From assembly GCA_031835245.1 (NCBI GenBank), contig JAVKOQ010000015.1, positions 1 through 64,000 of the forward strand: a DNA stretch of 64,000 bases, in the 5' to 3' direction. Below, piece after piece: positions 16,956-28,804 of this stretch (within the stretch, counting starts at the first letter, position 1; each line of letters begins with the position of its first letter). The notes beneath the pieces were generated by a model that did no database searches, was not told the DNA's origin, and saw only the letters and a program-made list of their open reading frames with translations. This stretch comes from Balamuthia mandrillaris. Its lineage: Eukaryota; Discosea; Longamoebia; Balamuthiidae. A program made the position numbers and the translations under genes.

Positions 16956-18955
16956 TTTTCGCTTGACCAGAACGTAGTTGAAGCAGTTGGAAGAAGTGGG
17001 AAGTGAGCCAAACAGATTGATGGCGATGTGATCAAAGGGGTAAGTAGTGTGGATGGTTTTGAGGGGATGAAAACCGTGTTTGGTGACGTAGTGCTTAAGG
17101 TAGTCATTTCACTGTAGGCAAGTGTAAGAACAGTCAGCAAAAAGAGTAGGCCAATAATAGCCTTCATTCCAGATCTTGATGAACAAGGTTTCTGCTTTGT
17201 GATGTCCTTCTGTGTGGAACAGCTGCAGGAGGCGTTTTCATTCAGAGGTGGAAGGGGGTTGCTTGCTGAGTCTGCCTTTGATGTACCTGTTAAGAGCAGA
17301 TTTGGCTGTAAATGGGGAGTTGTCAACCAAGGCAAGAGCCTTGAGGTGGTGGGGTTTGCACTGAGCCAAGTGAAGGGCGTCAAAAGGGATGGCAGGAGGT
17401 GTAAGACCACTGTTGTTCTAGAAGGAGCATGGGTACCCAAGAGAAACAGTCCTTGAGGATCATGTAGATGCCAGGGTGGTGGACAATCTTGAAGTTATAC
17501 TCTGAGATAAGGAGAGCCCAATAGTTGATGGTGTAGTTCTTACTATTAGAAGTGAAGAGGTAGGACAAAGCCTTGTGATCAGAATAGATTGTGAATTTGT
17601 TGCTGTAGTGCCAATTGCTGAAGGTCCTTCAGTACACCAAGGACGTCCATTCCCATTGGGACCAAGACTGCCAGGACGCCATCAAAGCACTTCCAGCACC
17701 TCATGGATGTTGTCACTGCTGCTATTGCTGAGTTCATCAACGATCTTGATGCAAAAAATGGTGGCGATGAACATGTAATGACTACTGTTCCATGTGAATG
17801 TAGTTTTTGATGCAGTTTTCAGGAGCAATGGAGCATTGTATGTAAGACCAGATAAGGTCAAGGGCAGAGGCGATGAAAAAGCCTTGCACTTTGGAGGTAA
17901 TACTGTGGATAGTAGGGATTAGGTATGTGAGGTCCAAGAGGAGCTTGTTCAGGAGGTGTGAGTTGATGCAGACACACCACTGGGTTGCCATCAGCATCCT
18001 TCTTGGGTACGATGGTGAGAGGAGAGTTCCAGGGACTGTCAGGTGGGGTGAGCACAATGACGCCAGTATGCAGCCATTTCACTGCTTGCAGATTGATTAT
18101 GAGCATTAAATGATATGGGATGGGGTATTGGTGGCGAAAGACAAGAGTGGGGTCTGGTGTCCTGATGGAGAACTGCTTCAAGGAGGGTACAGGAAGGTCC
18201 TGTTGATAGAGCTTCATTCTCCTGGAGGTATTTCTCAATGGCTTCAAGAATACACTTATGAATGTGTTCCTTGACAGCTTTCACCAAACATTGATGTTGG
18301 CATTGGCTGATGTCAAAAAAACTATTGTGGCCTTTATCTTTTGAAGAAGGAAACTAGGCGATTTACATTAAGATGAAATCATGGGATGTGTGTTGTGTTG
18401 TTCGACTGATGTCTCATAGAGCATTAATGGCCCAAAGATGTCTGTCTTCAACAAGGGTGGTGATGAGGGCTTGTGTCCATCTATCCTTGGAGTAGTTGTA
18501 GGCATTAAGGTGATACTCCAGTTCTATGGTGTGAAGAGCAGGGTCCTGGTGTTGACATCTTAAGTAGTCCAGGAGGAAGGCGAGGCATTTCCTTCGAATA
18601 TAAGGGGAAGGAGTAGTTGTGTTGTTCTGTGTTTCTGGGACACAGGCAACATGTGTGCCGTTGGAAGCAGTTGTGTTGTTAGAGAGGGTGAACTTGAACT
18701 AGGCGACTATGTGGGAGAGATCTGTGGAACGGGCAAGGGAGGAGAAACATCAATGGGAGAGGGTGAACTTGAATGAGGCGACTGTATGGGAGAGATCTGT
18801 GGAATGAGTGAGGGAGGAGAAACAGCAGCAGCAGTAGTATTGCAGGTAGAAGAATAGCCTAGTGTGGCCGAGGTGAATACAAGGAAAATAGCACAGTTGT
18901 ATATATGCTGCTGTAACCGTTCCATGGCCTTTCTAGTGTGTTCTGTGACATCTAA

Positions 18956-19053
18956 CTTGTGCTGTCTTCATCTTTGGAGCCAAGCAAGAAAAGAGGAAGG
19001 TGAGAAGAAAGAAAGTGAGGGAGGTAAAGGGACGAGTGATGTTGAAAAGAAAG
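18956..19053 (+). mobile_element. LINE C-terminal fragment, plus strand
   Basis: About 80 bp (AGCCAAGCAAGAAAAGAGGA to GATGTTGAAAAGAAAGC) is the reverse complement of 10913-10995 in LINE copy A with a few differences. It codes SQARKEEGEKKE. It is cut off on its right by the ATGGTTTT satellite. Confidence 0.7.
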
Positions 19054-19660
19054 CCATGGTTTGGCATAGTTTAACATGCTTTGCTATGGTTGAGCATGGT
19101 TTAACATGGTTCTAAGATGGTTTTGAGATGGTTTTAGATGGTTTTAGACGGTTTTTGATGGTTTTTTAAGAATTTCCATGGTTTTTGATGGTTTGCCATG
19201 GTTCTGAGATGGTTTTTGATGGTTTTTTCATGGTTTGACCTAGTTTAATATGCTTTGCTATGATTAAGCATGGTTTAGCATGGTTTTGAGATGGTTTTGA
19301 GATGGTTTTAGATGGTTTTCGATGGTATTTTCATAATTTAACATGGTTTGGCATGGTTTTTGGAGAGCTTAGCATAGTTTTTAATGGTTTTTGGATGGTT
19401 TAGCATGGTACAGCATGGTTTAAAATGGTTGGGCATGGTTTTTTCATGGTGCAGCATGGTTTAGAATGGTTTTTAGATGGTTTTCAATGGTTTTGGCTGG
19501 TTTTGGGTGGTTTTTTCATGGTTTTGGATGGTTTAGAGATGGTTTCAGATGGTTTTTTCATGGTTTGGCATAGTGCAGCATGGTGTAGCATGGTTGGGCA
19601 TGGTTTTTTCATGGTGCAGCATAGTTTGGCATGGTTTCAGATGGTTTTTTAAGAAAAAAA
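19054..19660. repeat. Degenerate ATGGTTTT minisatellite
   Basis: About 600 bp built from variants of ATGGTTT(T)(A/G)G and CATGGTTT (for example GAGATGGTTTTAGATGGTT and AGCATGGTTTGGCATGG). Unit length drifts between about 10 and 20 bp. The short Trp/Phe/Met-rich frames inside are artefacts of the repeat. Confidence 0.9.
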
Positions 19661-20816
19661 AAGAAAATAATATTTTTTTCACTTTTGTCAAAAAAAAATT
19701 AACTATCACTGTGTGAATACATCTTTATATAAAAGATGTACTTCTCATTTGAGAATAAAAGTATAATATTTTCTAATCAAAAAATACCAAAAAATTACAC
19801 TTTGTGACATGTCAACATATATATATATATATATATAGCTACATCAGTTGATAAAATAAGATTGCAATACTTCCACTTTCAAAACAAAGAATTGGGACAA
19901 AACATGATGGCCCAATATCCGCCTACAGTCATAGTAGTTGTAAAATGCAACACAGATCAGAGAAAGAAGGAATTATAAAAAAGAGAGGTCAGAGACAAAA
20001 GAGATAAGAAAGGAGCAAAGCAAAGCAAAGCAGAGCAGAGCAGAGCAAAGCAGAGTAGAAAGAAGAGAAATGGAGGGAAAATAACAAAACAAAAAAAGAA
20101 AAGAAGAAAAGAATGAGAAAGGCAAAACTAATCTCTTTGTCAAATATGTGTGACCATTGAAGCGTGCCTTGAGGGTTAATAACTTGATAATTGACTCACA
20201 GCTTGGTTTCCATTTTCTTTTCATTGTAAAACCCACTGCATGGGATGGAAATGAGAGCATAACAGCCAATGCCTTGCTTTTCAGTTACCACCAACCAACG
20301 TTCTTGATGGTAGTTGAACAATTTCTTCTTCATTTCAATCTTCTTCTTTAATTTCTTTCCTTACACAATTAGCTGTTTGCTCTATAGAGAGTTTCTTTTT
20401 CTTTAGCTTTCACTTTTTTAAGAAGGTGTTGGCTGTGCCATATGGCGCAGATCAACTCTTTGATCAATTGGGAGTACAACACTAATTTTTCTATTTCTTC
20501 TTTCTTCACTTTTTTTAGGAAAGAAAGTAATGATTGCTTTGTGTGACGCACATCAATTTTGTGATCAACTGTGATTACAAAATACTTAATATAAACATTT
20601 TAAAAAAATAAAAGAATATATTGTAAATATAGTTATTTTTGTGTTTATTATTATTTTTGAAGGAAAAAATAATTTTTTAAATAAGAAAACCTTTTTTTTA
20701 TTCTTTTACAAAATGAAAAATAATATTTTTGTGAATAGAAAAATAATTTTTTCAAAAAATAATTTTTTTAAGGTCCAAAAAATAATTTATTTTTGCCATT
20801 TAATCCAAGTGAAAAG
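19661..20816. other. AT-rich gene-free region
   Basis: A/T homopolymers, an (AT)n run at about 19818-19838, purine-rich AGCAAAGCAAAGC-type repeats (about 20010-20060) and strongly AT-biased DNA (20580-20800). No coding evidence. Confidence 0.6.
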
Positions 20817-21880
20817 CAAAAGGAGATTCTCCTTTTTGTTTGTACTGTGTTATGAGGGCCTTAACTCAAGTAGCCAAGGAGGAGTATGCAGCCAAAGGAG
20901 AAAGAGGAACAAGAACATGGCTATGGCATAACTTCTTGACAAGTGAAAGATGTTTAGTTGGACAACAATGGAGCTTAGCAATTACCAACCCAAGGAAAGA
21001 ACGTTTGATGAATGCAATTTGTTGTGATAGTCCACCCATTGGAAAAAAGTGGGGAGCCATTCAGCAGTCTGAGGAGGACAGGAAGTGCCTTGCATGCAAT
21101 GCTGAGGAAGAAACTGCAGAACACTTCTTGATAAGATGTCCAAATCTTTAGGAAGATTGCTTTAGAATCTAGAGGGTGGACAATGGAAATGAAGTACAAG
21201 TCAGGAAGCTGATTTATAGATGACTGTACAACAAAGCTCCTGTTGTTGGAAAACCAACAATTCACATCATTATGACTTTCTGTCAACACTCTCCCTGGAT
21301 ACCCCAAATTCTCTCACCCCTTTTTTATTTTCCCTTTTTCCTTGTGACACATTCAAAGCACACACTTTGGTCCACACCCCTTTTTCATGTGAATAAACCC
21401 AGAGTCGCTTACATGTTGTCCCTTTCTTGATCTGCAGGGTTATTCCCCATCAACACTGTCAAGTGGAAAGAAAGGCCATAGAGCTCAAGAGATGGAACAA
21501 TGCAAGCAAAGTTGTAAAAGAGTCTGGAGATTATGGGCAGCAAGAGCAAGTTGGAAGCATGGAAGGGAAAAGAAAAGGATAGCTAGATGGTACAAAGTAA
21601 GTCTGAAATCTTATTTAACACCTTTCATTTGTGAACTTAAATAACAATTGGGAAGGCATTGAGAATGAGGGAATAAGGGAAGTAAGAGTACACTATGTAT
21701 GTACAAAAGCAATACTTTTCAATATAGAAAGTAACTTTTTGATATTTAAATAATTTATTTGTTTTTCCACTCTTCCATAATACCTTTCCCATTCTCCCTT
21801 CTCTCTTTTCTTCACTCAAATAAAGGTCTGTTCCTTCTGTTATCAAGTTAGTGTCTGTTGAATAAATAAATCTCAAAAAA
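20817..21880 (+). mobile_element. LINE copy C, 3' part, plus strand
   Basis: Open from about 20840 to 21150: TQVAKEEYAAKGERGTRTWL, then CLACNAEEETAEHFLIRCPN, a C-x2-C-...-H-x4-C finger of the kind found after non-LTR reverse transcriptases. Further 3' (about 21480-21640) is more ORF2 tail (KKRIARWYKVSLKSYLTPF), and then a 3' UTR (AACAATTGGGAAGGCATTGAG) whose reverse complement is in copy B at 13850-13875. It ends in an A-rich tail near 21870-21885. The copy lacks everything 5' of the finger. Confidence 0.75.
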
Positions 21881-22139
21881 AAAATATTTTTGATTTTAGA
21901 AAATTATCTAAAAAAATATTTTTTACCCTTTCAAATTTCCAAAAGGAGATATTTTGTTTGTACTGTGTTAAACTCACAAAGTTAGAAGATAAAGAACCCT
22001 CTGCTAGCAGGATAAAGTGGATATCTGCAGATACCCATCGATAACTCCCATAAAAGCTAGTTATTCACAGATATCTGCTCTGGATATCCAGCATGGATAT
22101 TTCATCAACAGAGCCCTTGATATGAAATAATAATTCATC
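21881..22139. other. AT-rich spacer with a partial repeat
   Basis: Contains AAAAGGAGATATTTTGTTTG at about 21940, which resembles 20817-20850 (GGAGATTCTCCTTTTTGTTTG then TACTGTGTTA), placing similar sequence on both sides of LINE copy C. No gene. Confidence 0.5.
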
Positions 22140-22740
22140 TTTTATACAATACACGCATACATACTTCCTTTCCTTTTCTTTTATTTGTACATGTGTGTAT
22201 ACATATTTCCTTTCCTTTTTTTCTTTTATTTGTGGGTCCTTTCTTATTATTGCATATGTGTAATGGCCATTTTTCTTTTTTCATTTGCACACATGAAGAG
22301 GCTTGGGAAGAGTGACTTCTTGGTTTGTCAGTTCTAGGCTCAAGAAGGCAGCAGAAAAAGCTTCAAAATGCTAGGGTCGACATAACAGATTGATGATGGC
22401 TGGCACAAGATCAAAGAAAGGAACAACAAATGAAATAAAGAAAGAGTTGATTATGTTGGCAATTGCCAACATGCATATGGATGTACCCTTTCTTGCTTTT
22501 CTTCGATTTGCACACATGTGTACATTTCCTTGCTTTCCCTCGATTTGTGCATATATGTGCATTTCCTTCCTTGCTTTTCTTCGATTTGTACACATGTGTA
22601 CATTTCTTTGCTGTCCCTTGATTTGCACATGCATGCACACTTCCTCCTTGCTTTCCTATGATTTGCACACATATGTGCACTACTTCGCATTCTTTTGATT
22701 TGGGCACATGTGCGCACTTCTTTGCCTCTTCACCCATTCC
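22140..22740. repeat. About 40-bp tandem repeat with imperfect palindromes
   Basis: The best part (about 22483-22725) has six units of roughly 37-42 bp, each with a CTTGCTTTTCTTCGATTTG-like stretch followed by a palindromic block: GCACACATGTGTAC, TGCATATATGTGCA, GTACACATGTGTAC, TGCACATGCATGCAC, TGCACACATATGTGCA and GGCACATGTGCGC. Looser versions extend left to about 22140. Open frames on both strands (Cys/His-rich) are by-products. Confidence 0.8.
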
Positions 22741-25286
22741 TTCCTCAAAATACTATTGGTGACAGATGTTAGAAGTGTTTGTCAATGAAGAGATAAAAAG
22801 AGAGAGAGAGAGGGAGTAAGAACAAAAGAAAGAAACAACAAGAAAGAAAGAAGAAGAAAGGAGAAAGAGTGTACCTCTTCTTCTTCATCTTCAACAAAAC
22901 TGCCTTCTTCCACATCAGCCTCTACCTTTTCCTCCTCGTCAGGGTCAATTCCTCTCATGAGCTTTTCCAAACATTTGGAACCTATCTTTGCAGGTAAGTA
23001 GATTCAACAGCAATGCTTTCTAGTATTGATCCATTGCATCATTGTATCTTAACATTGTATGTGTCAGCTAACCACGTATGTAACTATGCACTTCATATGT
23101 TTGTCAACCACTGCATGTGCTTCTTTTCATGCTGTAGTATATTTCTGCCTCATATTAGTTCCATTGCCCCTTTCCTTTCCTTTCTGTCGACATCTGTGAC
23201 ATATATCAATCGCCTGCTGCCACATTGCTAGGCTTCTTCCTTTTATTCCGTTGCTTCCTTCTCTTTTTCTTTTAGTTAGTTAGTTTTGTTTTATTCACAC
23301 CACACCTTTCCCTCTTGACACCCTTTGTTCCCTTGTTCCCTCTTTGAATAATACGTTTTGGCCCCGTTCGTTCGTGTTATTTGCCCTTTCTAACACTAGG
23401 CTAAGATATTCCTTATTTTGGACATTCAATCACATGTCCATTGGAAGCTTAGCCAAGATATTAGTAGCATACTGTTTATGCCACCAGCCTCAAAGGCATT
23501 GGCTAAAATAAGTCCTTCAAGAAAAAGAAAAAAAGAGTAAAAGAAGAAAGAAAACAAGACTGTTGAGTATTACACTCAACATGTTAGCTTTGTTGCTGTT
23601 TTTATCTTGTTGACATCTTTAGATGGATAGACAGGCCAAGAGAAAAAACATCCATTTTATAACACAGTTTGTTACTATATTCAGTTTAAGGGGGCCTACT
23701 CGGATCATAAGGATTAGTCATGTCGTCTTGACAAAAAGGTCAAGTGTTCTGGAATGCTTGATCTACATGTGTTTTCCGGCTGTCTTCATTGTACAGATCA
23801 AGGGGATTTTTTTTGTCAAGCAGAGGGAATGAATTTTGACCCAGCCGTTTTCCTTCAGGTTTGTCTTTATCTTTGCCTTGCCCTTGCTCTTTAACCTCAC
23901 CCTCTTCACCCTCAGTTTCGCCTTCGCCCTTGTCCTCGTCCTTGCCCTTGCCTTCACCCTCGCTCTTGCTCTTGTCCTGCCCTTGCCCTTGCCCTTGTGC
24001 CAGCTCCAGAAAGAAAAACGACAGAAGCAGAGGGCTAAGAGCCAAAGGCTTCAACGAGCTCAGCAACAACAAGAAAAGGAGGAACATGAAGCACGACACG
24101 GCGAAAAAGGCAGCTCCAGAAAGAAAGAAACCAACATCACCAAAACAAGTGCCTAAAAGAAGAGGAGGAAAAGAAAGCGCAGCAAAAGAAAGCTGCTGAG
24201 TCACTGAGCTCTTTGCTTACCTCCCTCCTCCTCTTCTTTAACCATACCTTCATTTGCACTCCCTGCTTTGTCATTCACCAGCAGGCTCCTTCAGCATGCC
24301 AGCATATATGGTACCCTCCTTCTTGAGACACTTGATGTGAGGAGAAAGAAGGGACAAGCGCATCCACCTTCTTGCTTTGCACCTTTATCCTCAGCTCCTT
24401 CTTTTTCTGCAAGTGTGGCCCACTCGCCGTCCTCTGCAGTGTGAGAGCACAAAAGCTGCACTTCAAATAAATCTCTACTCAGTTTGGGCACATCCTCAGC
24501 ACTTCTCACTTGCTGTCCTCTGCAGTGAAAGAACATAAAAGCTACAGCTTCAATAAAACTCTTCTCAATTGGTGCACATACTCAGCACATATTAAATCCC
24601 ATAAAGTTTGTTAGGTTTCCCTTCAAGCAGAGACAAACCCGAGCATTCCCCTTTATGAAGACATCCCTTCAACCATTCCTTTTTGTGAATTTCCAAAATT
24701 TCTTCTTCCACTTTTGAACAAATAGGGTCCATGTTATAAATCCCTGTCAAAAAGCATTACAACAAAAGAAAAAATTGAAAAAGATGAATAAAAAAGAAAT
24801 AGTAGTCATATTTAATATAAACAAGGTTTGTTTATTATTCTTAACTTTCAATTAATAAATTTTGATTTTTAAAAGGTATTTTAAAAACAAATAGGTTAGA
24901 ATCATTATAGAAAAATGAAAATTAATTGTTTTTTAAGGAACTTAAATATTTATTTATTAATTTTTCAAAATTAATTACCCTTTTAGTTTAGAACATGTTC
25001 AATGCATTACTTCTTTCTTCATTCTTTCTCAACTTACATCAATACCTGGCCTACCTTCACTTCTTGTGATTTCCAATAGATTTCTTTTTTGTGGAACTTG
25101 GGTTAGGGGTTAACTTTCCTTTTTTCTTTCTAACATGTGGCTTCTTTTAATTGGTTCTTTTTCTCATTCATTTTGTCTTTCTCTTTCTTTATTTTCTCTT
25201 TTCTCTTTCTCTCTTTCTTTTTCTTTTGGAACCGAAACAACAACGCACACACTGTGTCATTCCACTTTCCTTTCATTAAAAGCCTA
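22741..25286. other. Low-complexity gene-free region
   Basis: Includes GAA/CTT-rich DNA (22796-22960), a GCCCTTGC/CCTCGCC-rich stretch (23870-24000), a degenerate tandem pair of about 85 bp (24418-24505 and 24508-24590, each with TGCTGTCCTCTGCAGTG-like sequence) and strongly AT-rich DNA (24770-25000). Open frames here are lysine-rich or hydrophobic low-complexity with no recognisable domain. Confidence 0.55.
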
Positions 25287-25396
25287 TTTCTGGTCTTATT
25301 CACTTCAACCAAACATCTTCTATTTGTCAAGAAGTTATGCCAAAGCAAGAGCTCTTGCCCATTGGAAAAAAGTGGGGAGCCATTCAGCAGTCTGAA
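25287..25396. mobile_element. Scrambled LINE copy C fragment
   Basis: 25358-25395 is identical over about 38 bp to 21035-21072 (CCCATTGGAAAAAAGTGGGG and following bases) in the same orientation. The stretch just before it (about 25287-25345) matches 20930-20970 in the opposite orientation. An inverted rearrangement of a LINE piece, 5'-inversion-like. Confidence 0.6.
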
Positions 25397-25481
25397 GTTA
25401 AGATGTACTACTCTCCTATGCAGAGAAAACACTTTAAATAAAGCATTCCTTTTTTATTTGTTGTTAATATAAATTATTATT

Positions 25482-27801
25482 TCAACAAAGTAATAACGAA
25501 GGATCAACAACATCATACATCTCTTTGTAAATCTCTGAAGGAAGCCAAAACCACCAAATCTCTTTCATTTTTACCCATTTTTTGAAGCGTGAAAGCTTTG
25601 GTTCCTTTGCTTTGAGTTTTTTCTTTTTTACACAAATGCTATCCACAGCTTCTTCAAGCAATAGCCAAGCATCCTTGAGATGACGCTCAAGGACTCCTCG
25701 TGGCAAAGTATGCATAGTGCCTGTGTTTTCCAACATTCCTCCTTCATAAACAATATCAAATAAAGAAGGTAACTTGGTTGGTGCTCTAACATGTTGCCAC
25801 TCATTAGACAAAAGGTCAAATGAATAAAAAGGAAGAAATTTCCATCCATGGGTTGCTACAAAGTCAACAGCTTGTATGATAAAGTCACACTTGAAAAAGT
25901 AATTAGTAATGACTTTTCAGAAAAAACAGTGCATATTATACCTGGTGCTCCCCAATAAAATATCCAAGATTCAGGCGGCACCACCCAGGTTTCACTCCTT
26001 CAAGTCCATCTTCTATGGCACAGATAAATTTTTCCAAAGTTGGACCATCTATAGCCAAAAGAGTGGCACCATAGGGGCCAGCACAGGAACATCCTCCTCG
26101 GGTTTGTATACCTAATTTTTTCATTCAAGGTGCACCAAAATGTTAGTACAATTAAAAGGCAGTAAAAAGGGAAATACTAACCAAAGAGGTCGTTCAACAA
26201 AGCTGTAAGAAAATTATGATGAAGATATTTTTCCTTATGTTTGATAAGAAATGAAATAATGGGCAGACGTGGCACATTCAAATTACCAAGTATTTTGATG
26301 TTTGGATTCTGGTTCCACACAGATAGTGCACGTTGGAGCCACATTTCCTCAAGTTCTTGAATTAAGTCCGTGCCCACAGCATCCTTCAGCTGAAAAACTA
26401 ACCCAGCACGTATAGAACCAATAATATCAGGTGTCCCACCCTCTTCCCTAAGCTCAATGTCATCAAGGTAACCCCATTTGTTATGAGTCACCCATTTCAC
26501 AGTTCCTCCTCCTGGTGTACTTGGGACCGTGTTGTTGAATAGATGCCGTTTTGCCACTAAAACACCAGGAGTTCCTGGTCCTCCCACAAATTTGTGAGGA
26601 GATAAGAAGACCGCGTCCTTGTACTTCAGGTGTCCGTATAGCGATTCATCACTAAGATTCATATTTATCTCTAGGTATGGACCTAAAAGTAAGGAGAAGA
26701 GAGATATAGAGATAAAGAGAGACAGAGACAGAGACAGAGACAGAGACAGAGACAGAGACAGAGACAGAGACAGAGACAGAGACAGAGACAGACAGAGAGA
26801 TTTCCATTTCGGGTAAAAGGTCAGCACAAAAGTTACTCTTATCAATTGCAAAAAATAGTTACCTCCAGCTGCATAATCCCAAAAGGCGAGTGCAGTGTAA
26901 CGATGAAGGAGGGCAGTTACATCCCCAACATTTGAAACAATGCCTGTAACATTGGAAGCTGCCGAAAAGGACCCTATTTTCAATGGTCTATCCATGTATT
27001 GTTGAAGTTTTGCCTCGAGATCAGCAAGGTCAATAGTGGACGTTACTGGATCCATATTAACAACCACCTTTTCAGCTACATAGTTTGCAAAATTAACTTG
27101 AGTATTAAAGGCATAAACAATACAACAACAAGTATTCACGTACCAATAGTTTCTCCCCAAGAGACTTCATTAGAATGGTGTTCATACGGTCCAACAAATA
27201 TCACTGGCCTCTCTTCCTTTGGAATATGCTTCGAGAGAGCATACGTTTCATCTAAGTTATGGGGAATGCAAATCTGCAATACTTCCACCATCTTTTTGAT
27301 CGCTGATGTGGAGCCAGCTCCTGTAAACAAAACAACGTCGTCCTCAGTTGCCCCAACTGACTTAGCAATAAGCTCACGAGCCTCCTCCCTGAACTTGCCT
27401 ATGGTAGTGGTCATTAACTAGGTTATTTAATAGATGAAGGTTGAAGTGGAACAAAATAAAATCACGCACCCGTTTGAAAACCCGTAGCACTAGCTTCAGT
27501 ATGGGTGTTAGCATAGTAAGGCATTACAAATCTGCGGAGATAGTCCTCAATAAATGTAAGGGATCTCCCACTTGCTGTGTAATCAGCATACGTCATTCTT
27601 CGAAGGCCAAAAGGACCTTGAATGGCCTCCTTCTCTCCTCCTATAATGTTTGTTCGAATGTTCTCCACCAAACGCAAACGATCCTCTAAGGATATTTCCT
27701 GGGCATCCCCATCGTCATCTTCTGCCGAGTACCTCCAACCTTTGGTAAACAAAGATGGGGCAGACAGTAAGGCTTAATCTGTGTGTAGGATAGCGGAGAG
27801 C

Positions 27802-27851
<50 letters not shown>

Positions 27852-28240
27852 GTCAAACCATGGCCACTGTTCCAAGAAATGTCTTTCAAAAAAGGCTTGT
27901 GTCGCGAAGCTCCGGGGGATCCACTGAGGGCTAGTAAATTTTTCACCGGGCTATTCTTGCCGCCACTTAAAGAATGGAATTCTCCTTCAGAAGCAGGCAA
28001 TCGTGTAGCAACTGAGGACTCTTGTGCTGTTGACGTAATCCGTAACGAGCCTCCCGAAATGGTTCTGCTTAGAACCGGAGGGTCAATCGTCTCTTCAGTG
28101 GTAGAGGAGGCCGAAGATTCCTCAGAGGAGCTCCCGCTCTCTCTTGCCTTCTTTCGACTAAGCTTCGGACGCAGTGATTGGGAGACTTGCTTAAACTTGC
28201 CTCTGCTTTTCTTGGGACGCTCAACCTCGTCTTTACCCAT
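25482..28240 (-). CDS. Class V PLP-dependent aminotransferase (cysteine desulfurase-like), multi-exon
   Basis: Start ATG 28240 (MGKDEVERPKKSRGKFKQVS); a Ser-rich, probably disordered N-terminus is followed by the fold-type I enzyme: RRMTYADYTASGRSL (substrate/PLP N-terminal loop), ANTHTEASATG, DDVVLFTGAGSTSAIKK, VGPYEHHSNEVSW, FSAASNVTGIV, FWDYAAGG (PLP Asp), then FLSPHKFVGGPGTPGVLV with the expected Schiff-base lysine in SPHK. RGGCSCAGPYG near 26080 sits where SufS-type enzymes carry their active cysteine. The C-terminus ends VVDPSLLLC with TGA at 25482. Introns carry (GACAGA)n (about 26718-26795) and (GA)n (27805-27848). An in-frame ATG at 28396 would add a hydrophobic leader (LSLLSFLLLLLPALTVLV), so a signal-bearing form is possible. 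The exact substrate is unknown. Confidence 0.9.
26715..26797. repeat. (GACAGA)n microsatellite in intron
   Basis: About 80 bp of 6-bp units in an intron of the class V aminotransferase gene, just 3' of the exon ending DYAAGG on the minus strand. Confidence 0.9.
27805..27848. repeat. (GA)n microsatellite in intron
   Basis: About 44 bp of GA in the first intron of the aminotransferase gene, close to its 5' splice site. Confidence 0.9.
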
Positions 28241-28765
28241 TATTGCGTAAAGAAAGGGAGGGCAATGAAAGTGGAACGGTGGTTCAAGTACAAAGGCAGC
28301 CCTGGGCACAAGCACAGTAAGAGCGGGCAACAGGAGGAGGAGGAAGGATAAAAGACTTAGTTGTGGAAGAAGGGGGACAGGAAAAGGAGCGCCCATAAAT
28401 ATAAATGAATGAATTATGTATTATTGTGGTGATGATGATGATGAGGATGAGGATGAGGCGCCTTTTCCTAAAAATGTTAAGCGGGGCAACGCTCTTGCAT
28501 GACAACAAGAGGAAGAGGGAAAAAAAACCAGCAAGAATCTTGCCAAGGTGCGATACAACATCGCTGCCTGGCGGCTACGCCATACGGAAGAAGAGACAAA
28601 GAACCATCGCCACTGATGTGAGGTGGCACTGGACAAAAACGAGGAACAGCCGAGGCCATCCTGCAGCCTGTTCCGGCAGAGCAAGACCCACCAAACTATG
28701 AAAAAGAAAGATGTCTGTCTAATACAGCCTCTCTGGTAACCTTCAACACCCCACAGCCTCCCTCT

Positions 28766-28804
<39 letters not shown>

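Larger units (their letters stand above)
13738..16963 (-). mobile_element. LINE copy B, inserted in the gypsy fossil, with target site duplication
   Basis: Flanked by a 15-bp target duplication with one mismatch: TGACCAGAACATAGT at 13723-13737 and TGACCAGAACGTAGT at 16964-16978, both belonging to the host gypsy integrase. The 5' end lies 8 bp before the ORF1 ATG (16955). Order: ORF1 (16955-15600), endonuclease start of ORF2 (15603-14878), pre-RT region (to about 14010), then an internal deletion that removes RT after NPANYRG and joins the 3' UTR (13738-13920, shared with copies A and C). The 3' end is a short (TAC)n-like tail, as expected for target-primed reverse transcription. Confidence 0.85.
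13085..18955 (-). mobile_element. Ty3/gypsy LTR-retrotransposon fossil, split by a LINE insertion
   Basis: A minus-strand gypsy-type remnant. From its 5' side: gag-like sequence (about 18950-18350), reverse transcriptase (about 18290-17850, DSPWNSPLTIVPKKDADGNP), RNase H to integrase boundary (about 17570-17380), integrase start (about 17100-16979), then, beyond the inserted LINE, integrase core (about 13722-13490, with STEFINVVVKAL and ISAYHPQVN) and the integrase C-terminal part (about 13490-13230). LTRs were not recognised. It is broken in several places and clearly a fossil. It is older than the LINE inside it. Confidence 0.8.

Noticed and set aside
22451-22737. CRISPR-like spacing or Cys/His zinc-finger array at 22.4-22.7 kb
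   Set aside because: Units are degenerate direct repeats without unique spacers, and the Cys/His frames occur on both strands from GCACAC/TGTGC repeats.
23740-24204. 154-codon minus-strand frame with a hydrophobic half and a GEGEGK-like half
   Set aside because: Both strands are open across a low-complexity GCCCTTGC stretch; no domain or splice support.
28405-28701. 98-codon plus-strand frame in the divergent promoter region
   Set aside because: No recognisable motif, begins in GAT repeats, and lies where the two promoters should be.
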